DNA of 64,000 nt from Pseudanabaena sp. M53BS1SP1A06MG (GCA_020404105.1 JADBWH010000032.1:1-64000), one strand, 5' to 3'. Shown: positions 43,187-52,970, numbered from the stretch's first letter. Notes: a model not told the origin generated them from the sequence alone. Numbers and translations are program-made.

Positions 43187-43439
43187 TATAGGCTAAATCG
43201 TTTTGTCTAAAACTAAGCAATCAGCGATCGCCTTTGCGTCTCTCAGCAAACGCAGTTCTGCTATTACAAACCAAAATGACCCTAAATTACAGTGAATGTG
43301 ATTGTTGAGGGATTAGTTGGTCAGCATTACTGAGTAGCTCGGCATAATTAAAACCCAAAACTATAGAGACCGCCCCTAAGAAGTAGGACTGTTAAATGAT
43401 TTTCTGATGATTTGTAGCATGTTGGCTTTAGGGGTAATC

Positions 43440-44321
43440 TTATTGTTTATTTGCCCTTATTTTACTTAGCAAAGTTTTTGTTCGTTGGGGTACTGTTCTC
43501 TTTGTCAGGATTCCCTGAGAAGGACTGAATAGTAATGCTAACAAGAAAAATCCTGAAATAATCAATACGATCGCACTACCCGAAGGCACATTCTGATAAT
43601 AGCTAACATACATACCACTGACATTTGCGATAACGCCAATTAATGCCCCTAAACTCATCATTAAATGTAATTCATTTACTAATAGATAAGCGGTGGCGGC
43701 AGGACCTGTGAGGAGTGAAACCACTAGCACTACGCCGACCGATTGCATACTAGCGATAATCGTGAGCGTGATTCCTGCCATTAGCCCAAAGTGAATGAAA
43801 TGGACAGGTAAACCCATGGCTTTAGATGCCAAGGGGTCGAAGCAATAAAAGATTAATTCTCGATAAAAGATAGCAACACATGATAGAACCGCGATCGCAA
43901 TTATCAATGTCCGCCATAGATCAGTAGTTGTCACTCCCAAAATATCGCCAAATAGAAAGCTATGCAGATCTAATTTGCTCTTGAGGGTGGTAATCAACAT
44001 GACTCCCAATGCTAAAAATCCAGAAAACACCAGAGCCATTGCCGTATCAACTTTAATTTTGGAATGGGTCTGAATCCAAGCCACCACAAAGGTGCTAATT
44101 GTTCCTGCGATGAATGCACCCAGAAAAATATCCATACCAATATAAAAGGCGATCGCTAATCCTGGTAAGACTGCATGGGCTACCACATCACCTAAAAGCC
44201 CCATGTGTTGCACAATCAAATAACTGCCAACGATTGCCGATAAAATCCCAATGAGAATGCCGATCGCGATCGCATTTCGCATAAACTCAAAACCCAAAGG
44301 CTCAATTAACCAAGTCAACAT
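43440..44321 (-). CDS. Metal (Zn/Mn) ABC transporter permease
   Basis: 293 residues, about eight membrane helices. ABC-3 family signatures: GSYLIVQHMGLLGDVVAHAVLPG near residue 30-50, ATTDLWRT region, VGVVLVVSLLTGPAATAYL and the ending LLSKIRANKQ. It forms the channel with the ATPase encoded upstream. No substrate-binding protein gene (znuA/mntC) is in the window, so it must lie elsewhere. A Zur-type box ahead of the ATPase gene argues for zinc. Confidence 0.92.
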   Translation of the reverse strand: MLTWLIEPLGFEFMRNAIAIGILIGILSAIVGSYLIVQHMGLLGDVVAHAVLPGLAIAFYIGMDIFLGAFIAGTISTFVVAWIQTHSKIKVDTAMALVFSGFLALGVMLITTLKSKLDLHSFLFGDILGVTTTDLWRTLIIAIAVLSCVAIFYRELIFYCFDPLASKAMGLPVHFIHFGLMAGITLTIIASMQSVGVVLVVSLLTGPAATAYLLVNELHLMMSLGALIGVIANVSGMYVSYYQNVPSGSAIVLIISGFFLLALLFSPSQGILTKRTVPQRTKTLLSKIRANKQ

Positions 44322-44362
44322 AATTTTTATTCCTTAACTTATCTCATCCCAATCGAAGATCT

Positions 44363-44463
44363 GCCCTCACCCCCCAGCCACCTCTCCCATTAAGGGCGAG
44401 GTGGAGTAAGATTAATTTCTTGTTCCCCTCTCCCTTTTTGGGAGAGGGGCTAGGGGTGAGGGT
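44363..44463. repeat. Palindromic cyanobacterial repeat
   Basis: GCCCTCACCCCCCAGCC pairs with GGCTAGGGGTGAGGGT at the other end, with an inner CCCCTCTCCC/GGGAGAGGGG stem. A common type of repeat in cyanobacteria. It lies between the permease and ATPase genes and touches the ATPase stop codon. Confidence 0.65.
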
Positions 44464-45198
44464 CTATAATTCTTTCTGTATCAAAATCACGCTGTCGCCA
44501 TAGGCGCGTTTAATATTCTGGTTGGTAATCACTGCATTGCGATCACCTTCAGCAATAAGTTCTTTATTCAGCAATAAAAGATGATCATAATTATCCAAAT
44601 TAGAACCAAGATCGTGAGTGATTACTAACAGAATTTTGCTTTGAGATTTTAATTCGGCAAACACATCAAAAATTACTGCCTCCGTTTTCTTATCGACACC
44701 CACAAACGGCTCATCGAAAAATAGTAATTCTGCTTCTTGAGCGATTGCTCTGGCGAGAAATACCCTTTGCTGTTGACCGCCCGATAATTCACCAATTTGG
44801 CGATCGCGTAATTCCCACATGCCGACACGCTGAAGTGCCGATTTGACAATATTTTCACAATGACAGCCAGATTTTTTGATCCAGCCTAACCAATTGCGAT
44901 GGCGAGTACGAGACATCATCACTGCTCCCCATACGGTCACGGGAAAATCCCAATCAATCTGTGATCGCTGCGGCACATAGGCAACGGTGCGAAGCTGTCG
45001 ATGCAAAGCTCGCGAGCGATAGCGCACATGACCACTAGAAGCAGGAACCAATCCTAAAATTGCTTTGAAGACTGTACTCTTGCCTGCTCCATTAGGACCA
45101 ATCACTGCCACTATTTGTCCAGAAGCAATCGCAAAGCTGACATCCTCCACTACATTTACATCGTGATAGCTGACTGCTAAATGCTCGACTTCTAGCAT
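44464..45198 (-). CDS. Metal (Zn/Mn) ABC transporter ATPase
   Basis: 244 residues from ATG 45198; a longer reading to 45246 would overlap the Zur-type box. Walker A VIGPNGAGKSTVFKAI, signature GELSGGQQQRVFLARA, Walker B ELLFFDEPFVG, switch His in LLVITHD. PQRSQIDWDFPVTVWGAV is characteristic of the Zn/Mn group. Transcribed with the permease. Confidence 0.95.
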   Translation of the reverse strand: MLEVEHLAVSYHDVNVVEDVSFAIASGQIVAVIGPNGAGKSTVFKAILGLVPASSGHVRYRSRALHRQLRTVAYVPQRSQIDWDFPVTVWGAVMMSRTRHRNWLGWIKKSGCHCENIVKSALQRVGMWELRDRQIGELSGGQQQRVFLARAIAQEAELLFFDEPFVGVDKKTEAVIFDVFAELKSQSKILLVITHDLGSNLDNYDHLLLLNKELIAEGDRNAVITNQNIKRAYGDSVILIQKEL

Positions 45199-45231
45199 AT
45201 TTTTGATTTGAATTAAATTTGTGGATAATTT

Positions 45232-45250
45232 AATAATGATTATCATTCTT
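45232..45250. promoter_or_regulatory. Zur-type box 1
   Basis: ATAATGATTATCATTC, an inverted repeat with AATGAT/ATCATT arms. It lies between the divergent ABC ATPase gene and the small COG0523-linked gene and could control both. Same core as the boxes at 52791, 54919 and 57376. Confidence 0.75.
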
Positions 45251-45290
45251 ATTGTATAATCAAGTTATCTTAACGCAATATTTTCGTCTC

Positions 45291-45572
45291 ATGTCCATAA
45301 ATATTTTTCCCAAAAAAACTGCCGTTAGTGCCGAACAGTCCCAGCAGGTCAAAGATTGGCTATATGAAGTCTTACAAATTGATCGCCATACGGTTATTTC
45401 TCTAAGCCAATTGCAATGTCAAGATTCTGGTTGTCCACCCATGCAAACTGCGATCGCGATTATGACCATTCCTCATCGTGTCATTCGCATACATAAAGCA
45501 ATTCCAGATATTACTTATGCTGATGTAGTACAAGCGATCGCTGTACAAAAGCACAAATTAACACAGTCATAA
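45291..45572 (+). CDS. Small protein linked to COG0523 GTPase
   Basis: 93 residues from ATG 45291. SQLQCQDSGCPPMQTAIAIM has a CX4C pair and is the most conserved-looking block. It could bind a metal. No signal peptide. It is followed 18 bases later by the GTPase gene and preceded by Zur-type box 1, so it is probably part of the zinc-starvation response. Function unknown. Confidence 0.7.
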   Translation: MSINIFPKKTAVSAEQSQQVKDWLYEVLQIDRHTVISLSQLQCQDSGCPPMQTAIAIMTIPHRVIRIHKAIPDITYADVVQAIAVQKHKLTQS

Positions 45573-45590
45573 ACTTCCCATTTCAAAAAC

Positions 45591-46586
45591 ATGCAAACCC
45601 TTCAACTCGATATTCCTAAGCGGGGAATGCCTGTGACTATCGTTACGGGATTCTTAGGCAGTGGCAAAACTACACTTCTCAATCAAATTCTCAAGAACCG
45701 TCAGGATTTGAAAGTGGCAGTTTTGGTAAATGAATTTGGTGACATTAACATTGATGGACAACTTCTAATCGATATTGAAGATGGGATGGTTGAGCTAAGT
45801 AATGGCTGTATTTGCTGCACGATTAATGATGGCTTAGTTGATGCTGTGTATAACGTTTTAGAACGAAGCGAACGAATTGATTACATGGTGATCGAGACAA
45901 CTGGCGTTGCTGACCCTTTACCGATCGCCTTAACTTTTTTGGGGACAGAACTCAAGCATCTCACCCGCTTGGATTCCATTCTCACGGTGATTGATGCAGA
46001 AACCTTTACTCAGGAACATTTCCAAAGTGAGGCAGCGCTGAGTCAAGTAGAATATGGCGATATTGTGCTGTTGAACAAAACTGATTTAGTTCCTGAAGAG
46101 CAAGTTGAAGAGCTAGAAGAGTACCTCCGCAAGAAAAAATCTAAAGCGAGAATCTTGAGATCGCAATATGGAGAAGTTCCCTTACCCCTCATCCTAGATG
46201 TCGAACTAGCTCCAACTAGTACCTATCAACAATTAGAGAACGAAGATGAGATACATGAACATGAGCATCACGAACATCTTCATCACCACTCTGACCATTT
46301 AGCCAATGATGGATTTATATCTATCTCATTTCAAAGCGATCGCCGATTTGATCTAGACAAGTTTACCCATTTCCTTGATAAGGTGATGCCCAACGATGTA
46401 TTCCGAGCCAAGGGAGTTCTTAGCTTTGCGTCTCAAGATATGCGGTTTATTTTTCAGTTAAGTGGTAAGCGTTATGAATTATCCTACGATCATCGGCAAA
46501 AACCTACTGGCAATCAATTAGTTCTCATTGGCAGGAATCTTGATGGAATATTACTTCAACAACAGTTGCAAGAATGCTTGGTATAG
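45591..46586 (+). CDS. COG0523/CobW-family GTPase, zinc-responsive subgroup
   Basis: 331 residues. G1 motif VTGFLGSGKTTLLNQ, metal motif GCICC (C73, C75, C76), LLNKTDLV as G4. A His-rich loop (about 222-238) separates the GTPase domain from the CobW C-terminal domain. These proteins (ZNG1, YciC, YeiR) act as metallochaperones that deliver zinc under starvation. The Zur-type box 300 bases upstream and the ABC transporter agree. Confidence 0.93.
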   Translation: MQTLQLDIPKRGMPVTIVTGFLGSGKTTLLNQILKNRQDLKVAVLVNEFGDINIDGQLLIDIEDGMVELSNGCICCTINDGLVDAVYNVLERSERIDYMVIETTGVADPLPIALTFLGTELKHLTRLDSILTVIDAETFTQEHFQSEAALSQVEYGDIVLLNKTDLVPEEQVEELEEYLRKKKSKARILRSQYGEVPLPLILDVELAPTSTYQQLENEDEIHEHEHHEHLHHHSDHLANDGFISISFQSDRRFDLDKFTHFLDKVMPNDVFRAKGVLSFASQDMRFIFQLSGKRYELSYDHRQKPTGNQLVLIGRNLDGILLQQQLQECLV

Positions 46587-46845
46587 TACTGCGATCGCGA
46601 CAAGAGCTATGGCATAAGGGTGCGACTTCAGGGCATATTCAAAAGCTCTAAAACTCTATATTGTAGATTTGGTTAGTGCTGTCACAATGCGATATTAACC
46701 ACAAAACCCTGCTGCCCTTCAATTCCGTAACATCTCTGCTCGACACACCGATTGTTGTCTGGACAATTTTGCGGCGGCGATGAGTTAGACGCTCAAACCA
46801 GCATCAGTGTTTATTAGGAAGCTCAATAAAACAACTAACTACACC
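46587..46845. other. Intergenic stretch without recognised features
   Basis: 259 bp between the GTPase gene and the MerR-like gene. No gene, repeat or terminator recognised. It marks the left edge of the restriction-modification-like insert. Confidence 0.4.
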
Positions 46846-47370
46846 TTATGAAATCATAATCTCTTGAGTATACTGAACTTTTGCTCTTTGTTTAAAACTG
46901 TCAAAATTAATAACTGATGATTTTGTAGCAGCTTCCCAAACCTCATTAACGATTTCTGTCAGTGCTGGCAATACAAGTAAAGTATATTGCCCTACACCTT
47001 TGTTACTTCTACCTCCAACCTTCATCGCAGAAGGCATTTTTTCTGGAAAATCTTGCCAGTCTTGCTGAATCCAAAATACTTCATCATCTACAACAACAAG
47101 CTGTTTGCACCTTAAATTATCGTCAAATCCACTTTTGTTCAGAAATTCTACTATTTTGCGGACGGTCTGAAGTGATATTTCTTGCCGAAGGTGCTTGATT
47201 GCCCGAATTTCCAGAATTTGTTCCCAAGTATAGATAACAGTAGGCTTTCGAGACTTACCAATCCTTTGAGGTATTACAAGCTCTTTCATCTCTAAATACT
47301 GGAGTCGATTTGATGTAGTTTCAGTAAGAGCTAGTGTCTCTGTTCGTGTAAAACCTTCTATAAGAGCCAT
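46846..47370 (-). CDS. MerR-like HTH regulator
   Basis: 174 residues. ALTETTSNRLQYLEMKELVIP, TVIYTWEQILEIRAIKHLRQE and SLQTVRKIVEFL follow the MerR layout: HTH, wing, then helix. The N-terminal HTH is preceded by only about 10 residues. No effector-binding domain is recognisable in the last 90 residues. It is divergent from the methylase gene with about 190 bases between, so it probably controls that operon. Confidence 0.65.
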   Translation of the reverse strand: MALIEGFTRTETLALTETTSNRLQYLEMKELVIPQRIGKSRKPTVIYTWEQILEIRAIKHLRQEISLQTVRKIVEFLNKSGFDDNLRCKQLVVVDDEVFWIQQDWQDFPEKMPSAMKVGGRSNKGVGQYTLLVLPALTEIVNEVWEAATKSSVINFDSFKQRAKVQYTQEIMIS

Positions 47371-47563
47371 AAGTTGAAGGGCAGCATTAATGTATTACCT
47401 TTTGACAAGTTTATAATACATTTGATTAGAATTTACATTTAAAGTGATATTATCTTTGTAAAATAGCTTTAATCTAGATAGCTAAACTAAATCTTGAATT
47501 TTTAAGAAATAGCTCATTGATTATTTAATTTAAGTTGATCTTGAGTGCAATTGGTTTGGAATT

Positions 47564-50500
47564 ATGTCGCAGTCTGGGATGCTAGAACTAGCTCACAAAA
47601 AACTTTATTGGCCAAAACCTGAGCAGATCTGGGAACCTAGTGGATCTGGTCCAAAGGTTTATGCTCAATTGGCTAAAGAAAAAATCGGGGAGAAAATCAA
47701 GCGGGAATTCCCAAAAGATGCCAAAGGTGTAAAAGTTAGTGTATTAGCAGCTAACCCAGATGGTGATGAAACAGAAGCGCCGATTGCTATCGTCTGCCAG
47801 TTTAATAGACCTATCTCTTCAGCAGTAATTAAAGAAGTTCATCGACTAGCGTGGAGCTTTAGTCGGGCGCGATCGCTAATCACAATAGAACCTAGCTTAA
47901 TTCGAGTTTGGTCGTGTTGTGAACCTCCTACAGAAAAAGAAGAACTTACAGAGGTTGCAAGCGTAACTAAGGCTCATCTTTCTGAACAAGCTAACCTTTC
48001 TGATCAAGCAGTAAATGCTCTGCAATGGGTTGAATTAGTTTCTGGACAGTTTTTCCAAAATCATGAAAATCGCTTTAAAAGAAGTGGCGCTGCTGACCAA
48101 ATGCTATTGGACAATCTCAAGCAAGTCCGACAACAGCTTGAGACAGATGGTTTGGATGTTGAAACTATCCATGACCTATTAGCAAGAATTATTTTTATTC
48201 AGTTCCTATTTCAGAAACAAGATTCCAACGGTGAACCTGCTCTGAATGAGAGGATTTTGCAAGATTTACATTTACAAGGAGTTCTATCTAAGTCCTATAG
48301 AGAGTTATCTGAGATTCTTGATGACTTTGATGATACTTATAGTCTTTTTCGTTGGCTGAATGATAAGTTTAATGGCGATCTATTTCCTGGAAAAGGAGAA
48401 ACGGAAGAAGAGCGTGAATCTGAATGGCAAGCGGAAATACAAAAAGTTAGGGTTGAAGGAAATCGATATCTAAAAAAGCTTGCAGATTTCGTCAGAGGCG
48501 ATCTAAAGATGCAAGATGGACAATTTTGCTTGTGGAAATATTATTCTTTTGATGTTATTCCCCTTGACTTTATTAGCAGTATTTATGAAGAGTTTGTCAA
48601 TAAAAAAGCAGGAGAAGGCGTTCACTATACCCCAGAATATATTGTTGATTTTATCTTGGATGGAGTTCTCCCTTGGGATGAAACAGAATGGAATCTCAAA
48701 ATTTTAGATCCTGCTTGTGGGTCTGGCATCTTTTTAGTAAAAGCTTTCCAAAGATTGATTTATCGATGGGAATTAGCTCATGATAATGGAAGAATTCCAG
48801 CAAACATTTTAAGGGGTTTACTTGTCAACAATATATTTGGTGTTGATATTGATAAAGAAGCGGTTAGGGTTGCATCATTTAGTCTCTATATGACGATGAT
48901 AGATAGTATCGATCCTCTGAAATATTGGGAAAATCAAGTTCGTTTTCCTCGATTAAGGAATCAAAGACTAATTCATTCAGATTTTTTTGCAGAAGACAAA
49001 GAAGGATTTTGCACGGATCAAGATGCTGAGACTTATGACTTGGTTTTGGGTAATGCACCTTGGGGAGATGGGACACTTACATCTTTAGCTTCTGAATGGC
49101 AAAAAAGAGATAAAGGTCGGTGGTTTGTTCCTGACAAAAATATTGGCCCGCTATTTCTACCCAAAGCAGCTGTTTTGACCAAACTAGGTGGGCAGATATC
49201 GATGATGCAACCTGTATTCATACTGATTTTGAGTCAACTAGGTACTGCAAAGGAGTTTAGGAATAATTTGTTTTCAGAATTTTGTGTAGAAGAGATTATT
49301 AATCTAGCAATTTTACGCTTTGAGATTTTTAAAAATGCAATTTCCCCAGCTTGTATTATTACTCTTTCTGTACAAAAGCCTGATATTGAACATTCAACTG
49401 TTTATATATGCCCTAAACCTAATTGTAGCAATGAAGATAACTACTATATAAAAATTGAGCCACAAGATATTAACACCATATATTTACAAGAAGCTATATG
49501 GCAACCTTTGGTATGGACTGTCTTAATGTGGGGAGGTAGGCGAGATTTAAATCTGATACAACATTTAGCTAGACACAACAATTTGGCAAGCTATAAGGCA
49601 AATGGGTTGGTTAAAACACGTCAAGGTGTAATCCCAGGAAATAGGAGAAAATTTCAAGAGCAAATTCTTAATAGAAGAAGACTATGGTCAGCACAATTTC
49701 CTAAAGGGACTTTCTTGAAACTTGATCCTCTTATGCTGCCTATAAATGACGATCCATGCACAGATTCTGCTGCTTCAACAGATTTTTCGGCGTTTGAAAT
49801 GCCACAGCTTATTCTTAAACAAAGTTGGCAGGCTTCAAGTAAGCGTTTTCAAGCTGCTGTAGTTGAACCCGATAAACAAATTAACAAGGGTATTATTTGC
49901 TCTGAGAGTTGTGTAACTGTACACGCTTCTGAGGAGAATATTGACATTCTTAAAACAGCTTGTTTGATTTATAACAGCAAAATAGCCGTTTACTATCTAT
50001 TCCTTTCTAATGGATTCTTTGCTTCTTACCGACCCAAAGTTACTGTAAATGATTTATTAAAAGTTCCTATTCCTCTCACAAGAACAGTGAATTTAGATTC
50101 CATAAAAACTCATGGCGATGTAGATAATTTTGCTAATGATTTGTTCTTGCTTAAAGATAGTGAATCTATATTAGTTGACGATCTCTTCCAATATACGTTG
50201 CCAGATTTTAAAGGTGGTAGCTTTTCCCCAGGGAGGCAAAAAACTAAGCGATTTAGTCTTGACTTGCTTGAGAATGAAAATGAAAAAGAACTTAAAGAAT
50301 ATTGTGAATATTTTTTTCGTGTAATTAAATCTGGATTTGGACAAGATAAGAAAGTTTGTGCAACTATTTTTCAGGAAGAAATAAATCATTATCTACCTGT
50401 TAGGTTAGTAGCAATATATCTAAACAAGTCAATTCATGATGGGATCAAGATAGAACCTATTAATTCTCAGGACTTACTCAATCTATTGGAGCAATTGAAT

Positions 50501-50740
50501 AAATTATTTATGGCACAACCTAGTTCAGATAATGGAGGGATTTTTTATCAGCGTGTAGCCAGAATATATACCTCGACTACTTGGAATGGTGAACAAGTAC
50601 CAACAGTGTATTTAGTCAAACCAGACAAAATTCGTTACTGGACTCGTTCTATGGCTTTGCGTGATGCGGATGAAGTTGCCGCAGATATAATGCTTGGAAG
50701 GAAAGAGTTGATTAGAGAAATAGAAGTAGTAGCTCAATAA
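47564..50740 (+). CDS. N6-adenine DNA methylase (Type IIG/Eco57I-like)
   Basis: 1058 residues. SAM-binding motif ILDPACGSGIFLVKAF (D382 onward), catalytic motif LVLGNAPWGDG with NAPW (N497) in place of NPPY. VHYTPEYIVDFILDGVLPW before the SAM motif is typical of this class. An N-terminal alpha/beta region (1-130) of unknown function and a helical segment (160-340) come before. The last 450 residues could be target recognition. No nuclease motif seen in the N-terminus. It is 4 bases from the next gene, which has one. Confidence 0.88.
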   Translation: MSQSGMLELAHKKLYWPKPEQIWEPSGSGPKVYAQLAKEKIGEKIKREFPKDAKGVKVSVLAANPDGDETEAPIAIVCQFNRPISSAVIKEVHRLAWSFSRARSLITIEPSLIRVWSCCEPPTEKEELTEVASVTKAHLSEQANLSDQAVNALQWVELVSGQFFQNHENRFKRSGAADQMLLDNLKQVRQQLETDGLDVETIHDLLARIIFIQFLFQKQDSNGEPALNERILQDLHLQGVLSKSYRELSEILDDFDDTYSLFRWLNDKFNGDLFPGKGETEEERESEWQAEIQKVRVEGNRYLKKLADFVRGDLKMQDGQFCLWKYYSFDVIPLDFISSIYEEFVNKKAGEGVHYTPEYIVDFILDGVLPWDETEWNLKILDPACGSGIFLVKAFQRLIYRWELAHDNGRIPANILRGLLVNNIFGVDIDKEAVRVASFSLYMTMIDSIDPLKYWENQVRFPRLRNQRLIHSDFFAEDKEGFCTDQDAETYDLVLGNAPWGDGTLTSLASEWQKRDKGRWFVPDKNIGPLFLPKAAVLTKLGGQISMMQPVFILILSQLGTAKEFRNNLFSEFCVEEIINLAILRFEIFKNAISPACIITLSVQKPDIEHSTVYICPKPNCSNEDNYYIKIEPQDINTIYLQEAIWQPLVWTVLMWGGRRDLNLIQHLARHNNLASYKANGLVKTRQGVIPGNRRKFQEQILNRRRLWSAQFPKGTFLKLDPLMLPINDDPCTDSAASTDFSAFEMPQLILKQSWQASSKRFQAAVVEPDKQINKGIICSESCVTVHASEENIDILKTACLIYNSKIAVYYLFLSNGFFASYRPKVTVNDLLKVPIPLTRTVNLDSIKTHGDVDNFANDLFLLKDSESILVDDLFQYTLPDFKGGSFSPGRQKTKRFSLDLLENENEKELKEYCEYFFRVIKSGFGQDKKVCATIFQEEINHYLPVRLVAIYLNKSIHDGIKIEPINSQDLLNLLEQLNKLFMAQPSSDNGGIFYQRVARIYTSTTWNGEQVPTVYLVKPDKIRYWTRSMALRDADEVAADIMLGRKELIREIEVVAQ

Positions 50741-50744
50741 CATT

Positions 50745-51467
50745 ATGAGTAGGAGAAGAACATCATCCCAAACGATAGGTGAAGCAAGGTATCCTGATAC
50801 TCCCGATTTTGTCGAGTTGGCTAAAATGTGGAATCCTGCTGCTACCTCAATTCTTTTAAATTTAATTTGGCAAGGCTATGACCTATGTTTCCAAGAAATT
50901 TTGTCAAAAGTTGACGTATTACAGTCAGATGATCAACTAGAACGAGAACTTACTCAAATCCTCGATTTATATATTCGTCAAGGTATGCAAGGATTTGAGC
51001 CTTTTATTTTACAGCATGAGTCATACGAGATGGAGCTACGGGGAGCATATCGACCTAGACAATACGATTTAGCATTTGTATGGTTTACAAATCCCAAAAT
51101 CAAGTATCCTTTGGAGGCTAAAGTATTGCGCTTAGACATCTCTGTTAATGAATATGTTAATGAGATTACAAGTAACTTTCTTACCTGCCAATACTCCCCT
51201 TTTTCAAGTCAAGGAGCAATGCTTGGATATTTGCTTCAAGGCAATACTGCAACAGCATTTAAAAATATTGCAACATCAGTTCCCTGTACTTTATCCGATC
51301 ATCCAGATTTTGTGGGACGTGATCATAAGATTTCAGATCATCAGCGTGTAGTTCCAGAAGATAAAACTTATCCCGACAAATTTCGCTGTCATCATTTGCT
51401 TTTACAATTGAGCAAGGAACCCAATGTTAAACAAGCATCTAGAAAAAGAAAAAGTCAAAAAAATTGA
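50745..51467 (+). CDS. PD-(D/E)XK-like protein, partner of the methylase
   Basis: 240 residues. QYDLAFVWF followed by YPLEAKVLRL gives D108 and E124-A-K126, the spacing of a PD-(D/E)XK active site. YRPRQYDLAF and a Gln-rich context fit. The C-terminus is basic (RKRKSQKN) and could bind DNA. Together with the methylase it looks like the restriction half of a two-gene system. Assignment is by motif and position only. A non-nuclease defence role is possible. Confidence 0.6.
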   Translation: MSRRRTSSQTIGEARYPDTPDFVELAKMWNPAATSILLNLIWQGYDLCFQEILSKVDVLQSDDQLERELTQILDLYIRQGMQGFEPFILQHESYEMELRGAYRPRQYDLAFVWFTNPKIKYPLEAKVLRLDISVNEYVNEITSNFLTCQYSPFSSQGAMLGYLLQGNTATAFKNIATSVPCTLSDHPDFVGRDHKISDHQRVVPEDKTYPDKFRCHHLLLQLSKEPNVKQASRKRKSQKN

Positions 51468-51524
51468 GCGATTAGAAATCTTGCAATCTAGACTTAGCTT
51501 TTTTTGATTAGCTGAAAATTTATT

Positions 51525-52778
51525 CTATGAATTAGTTGACCTAATCGTAGATTTTGTCAGTGCTGGCACAAGGCGATCGCTTGCCATTCTTGCACCAGAA
51601 ATATTTCTTGCTGTGGGTCCCACACGCAACGCAGCTAAGCCTCCCATGATGAATAATTCGCAGCCATGCCATCGCAAATGTTCATCGAGAATTGGCAATC
51701 CATTAACGAGGGGTTGGGGATATTGCTGCATTACTTGATGTAGCAACGGTTCCGCTTTTGCATCAAATCTTGTACCTGTAGCTAACCAAAGGCGATCGCA
51801 AGAAAGTTCCATGCCTTCAGTACAAACAATTTGCCATTTTGTTCCATTCCAACTGGCTTGAGCAACTTCGCATTCTGGATGAAATTCTAATCTGCCTTGA
51901 TGATGCTCTCTGCGTAACTGTGTCATCACCGAGGGAGTCATCGAACCACCATCTCTCGCAGATAAGACCATTTCCTGCCGTTTTTGCCAATCGGTTTCGG
52001 CATTAAAACCCTTGAGATATTTGGGACCAAGCCAGCCCGCATCAGCATCAAAGAGCTTTTCTTTAAATTGTCGACGGGACAGCAATAATACCTTTGCGCC
52101 ACGAGCGATCGCCCCTAAAGCCAAATGTCCACTAGTTAAGCCACCACCGACAATCAAGATCGTTTCTCCTGCTAAATGTTGCGATGGTAGATTGAGGTCA
52201 CTAGAATGCACAAGGCGATCGCTAGGAAAGTTAGGGGCTATTCGCTCGACCCAATTGGGAATTTGTTTAATGCTGTTATTGGTGGCTAAGACAACGCGCT
52301 TAGCGGTGATGCTTTTGCCATGATTTAGCCAAAGCCGAAAGCCGCGACGGGGTGACATGATTGGCTCTAGGTCTATGACTTTAGCTGTAACTAGTCGCTC
52401 ATCAAGTCGCTGGGAAGCGATCGCCTTTTGGCAAAAGTCATGAAATAGCTCCGTGGATGGCAAGTCATAGGGAGGAAATAAGTCATCGGGACGGTTTTCG
52501 GCGAAGCGTCGTAATGCGAAGGAATCGGGGGCAGGGTGGTGAACGACAGGCGATCGCAGATGGGGAATTTCTTGGGCGGCAAATTGGCGATGCCATTGGG
52601 TGAGCCAGTCGCCACTGGGATCAAAAACTAGGATTTTTTCGCGTAAAGCCTGACGTTTTTGCAGGAGATGCAGGGTTAAAGTAAGAGCGTGAACTCCTGC
52701 ACCAATAATGGCTATGTCAATATCAAAATTTTGCTTATCTACACGATCGCTTAATTTCATCGAAGACACAGAAGACAT
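51525..52778 (-). CDS. FAD/NAD(P)-binding oxidoreductase, zinc-regulated
   Basis: 417 residues from ATG 52778; a TTG at 52793 would lie inside the Zur-type box. FAD-binding motif IAIIGAGVHALTLTLHLL, a second dinucleotide motif ILIVGGGLTSGHLALGAI, and WLATGTRFDA resemble the lysine/ornithine N-hydroxylase and related flavin monooxygenases. ELFIMGGLAALRVGPTARNISGAR near the end is typical. A role in making or handling a metal-binding compound would fit zinc control, but this is a guess. Confidence 0.75.
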   Translation of the reverse strand: MSSVSSMKLSDRVDKQNFDIDIAIIGAGVHALTLTLHLLQKRQALREKILVFDPSGDWLTQWHRQFAAQEIPHLRSPVVHHPAPDSFALRRFAENRPDDLFPPYDLPSTELFHDFCQKAIASQRLDERLVTAKVIDLEPIMSPRRGFRLWLNHGKSITAKRVVLATNNSIKQIPNWVERIAPNFPSDRLVHSSDLNLPSQHLAGETILIVGGGLTSGHLALGAIARGAKVLLLSRRQFKEKLFDADAGWLGPKYLKGFNAETDWQKRQEMVLSARDGGSMTPSVMTQLRREHHQGRLEFHPECEVAQASWNGTKWQIVCTEGMELSCDRLWLATGTRFDAKAEPLLHQVMQQYPQPLVNGLPILDEHLRWHGCELFIMGGLAALRVGPTARNISGARMASDRLVPALTKSTIRSTNS

Positions 52779-52790
52779 AGGCAAGCCAGA

Positions 52791-52817
52791 CAATAATGAT
52801 AACGATTATCATTATTG
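52791..52817. promoter_or_regulatory. Zur-type box 2
   Basis: Perfect dyad: CAATAATGATAA, a 3-base centre, TTATCATTATTG. It lies 13 bases before the ATG of the FAD oxidoreductase gene. 12-bp arms make it the longest of the four. Confidence 0.8.
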
Positions 52818-52862
52818 TCTAGTCCTAAACAATATAGCAACCCTAACGAGACTTTCCAAAAA

Positions 52863-52918
52863 CAAATTATCCAATATAGCCTTAGCCTTATGAGGCTAAG
52901 GCTATATTGGATAATTTG
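52863..52918. repeat. 56-bp near-perfect palindrome
   Basis: CAAATTATCCAATATAGCCT on one side mirrors AGGCTATATTGGATAATTTG-like sequence on the other, with one mismatch near the centre. No loop to speak of. It separates the zinc-regulated gene from the TIGR04255 cassette. Confidence 0.65.
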
Positions 52919-52970
52919 CATTAAAGTGGTAAGTTGTTATCCGTAGCAGTTTTTTGAGATGTGAAGACAA

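Noticed and set aside
43289-43393. Minus-strand frame YFLGAVSIVLGFNYAELLSN that looks like the end of a membrane protein
   Set aside because: Only about 34 residues, a stop just upstream, and no family recognised. Could be a gene remnant but the support is too thin.
46690-46845. Frame with KIVQTTIGVSSRDVTEL, reminiscent of membrane-fusion proteins, and a possible attC-like GTTAGAC
   Set aside because: Too short, and no paired core site or integrase nearby. Probably chance.
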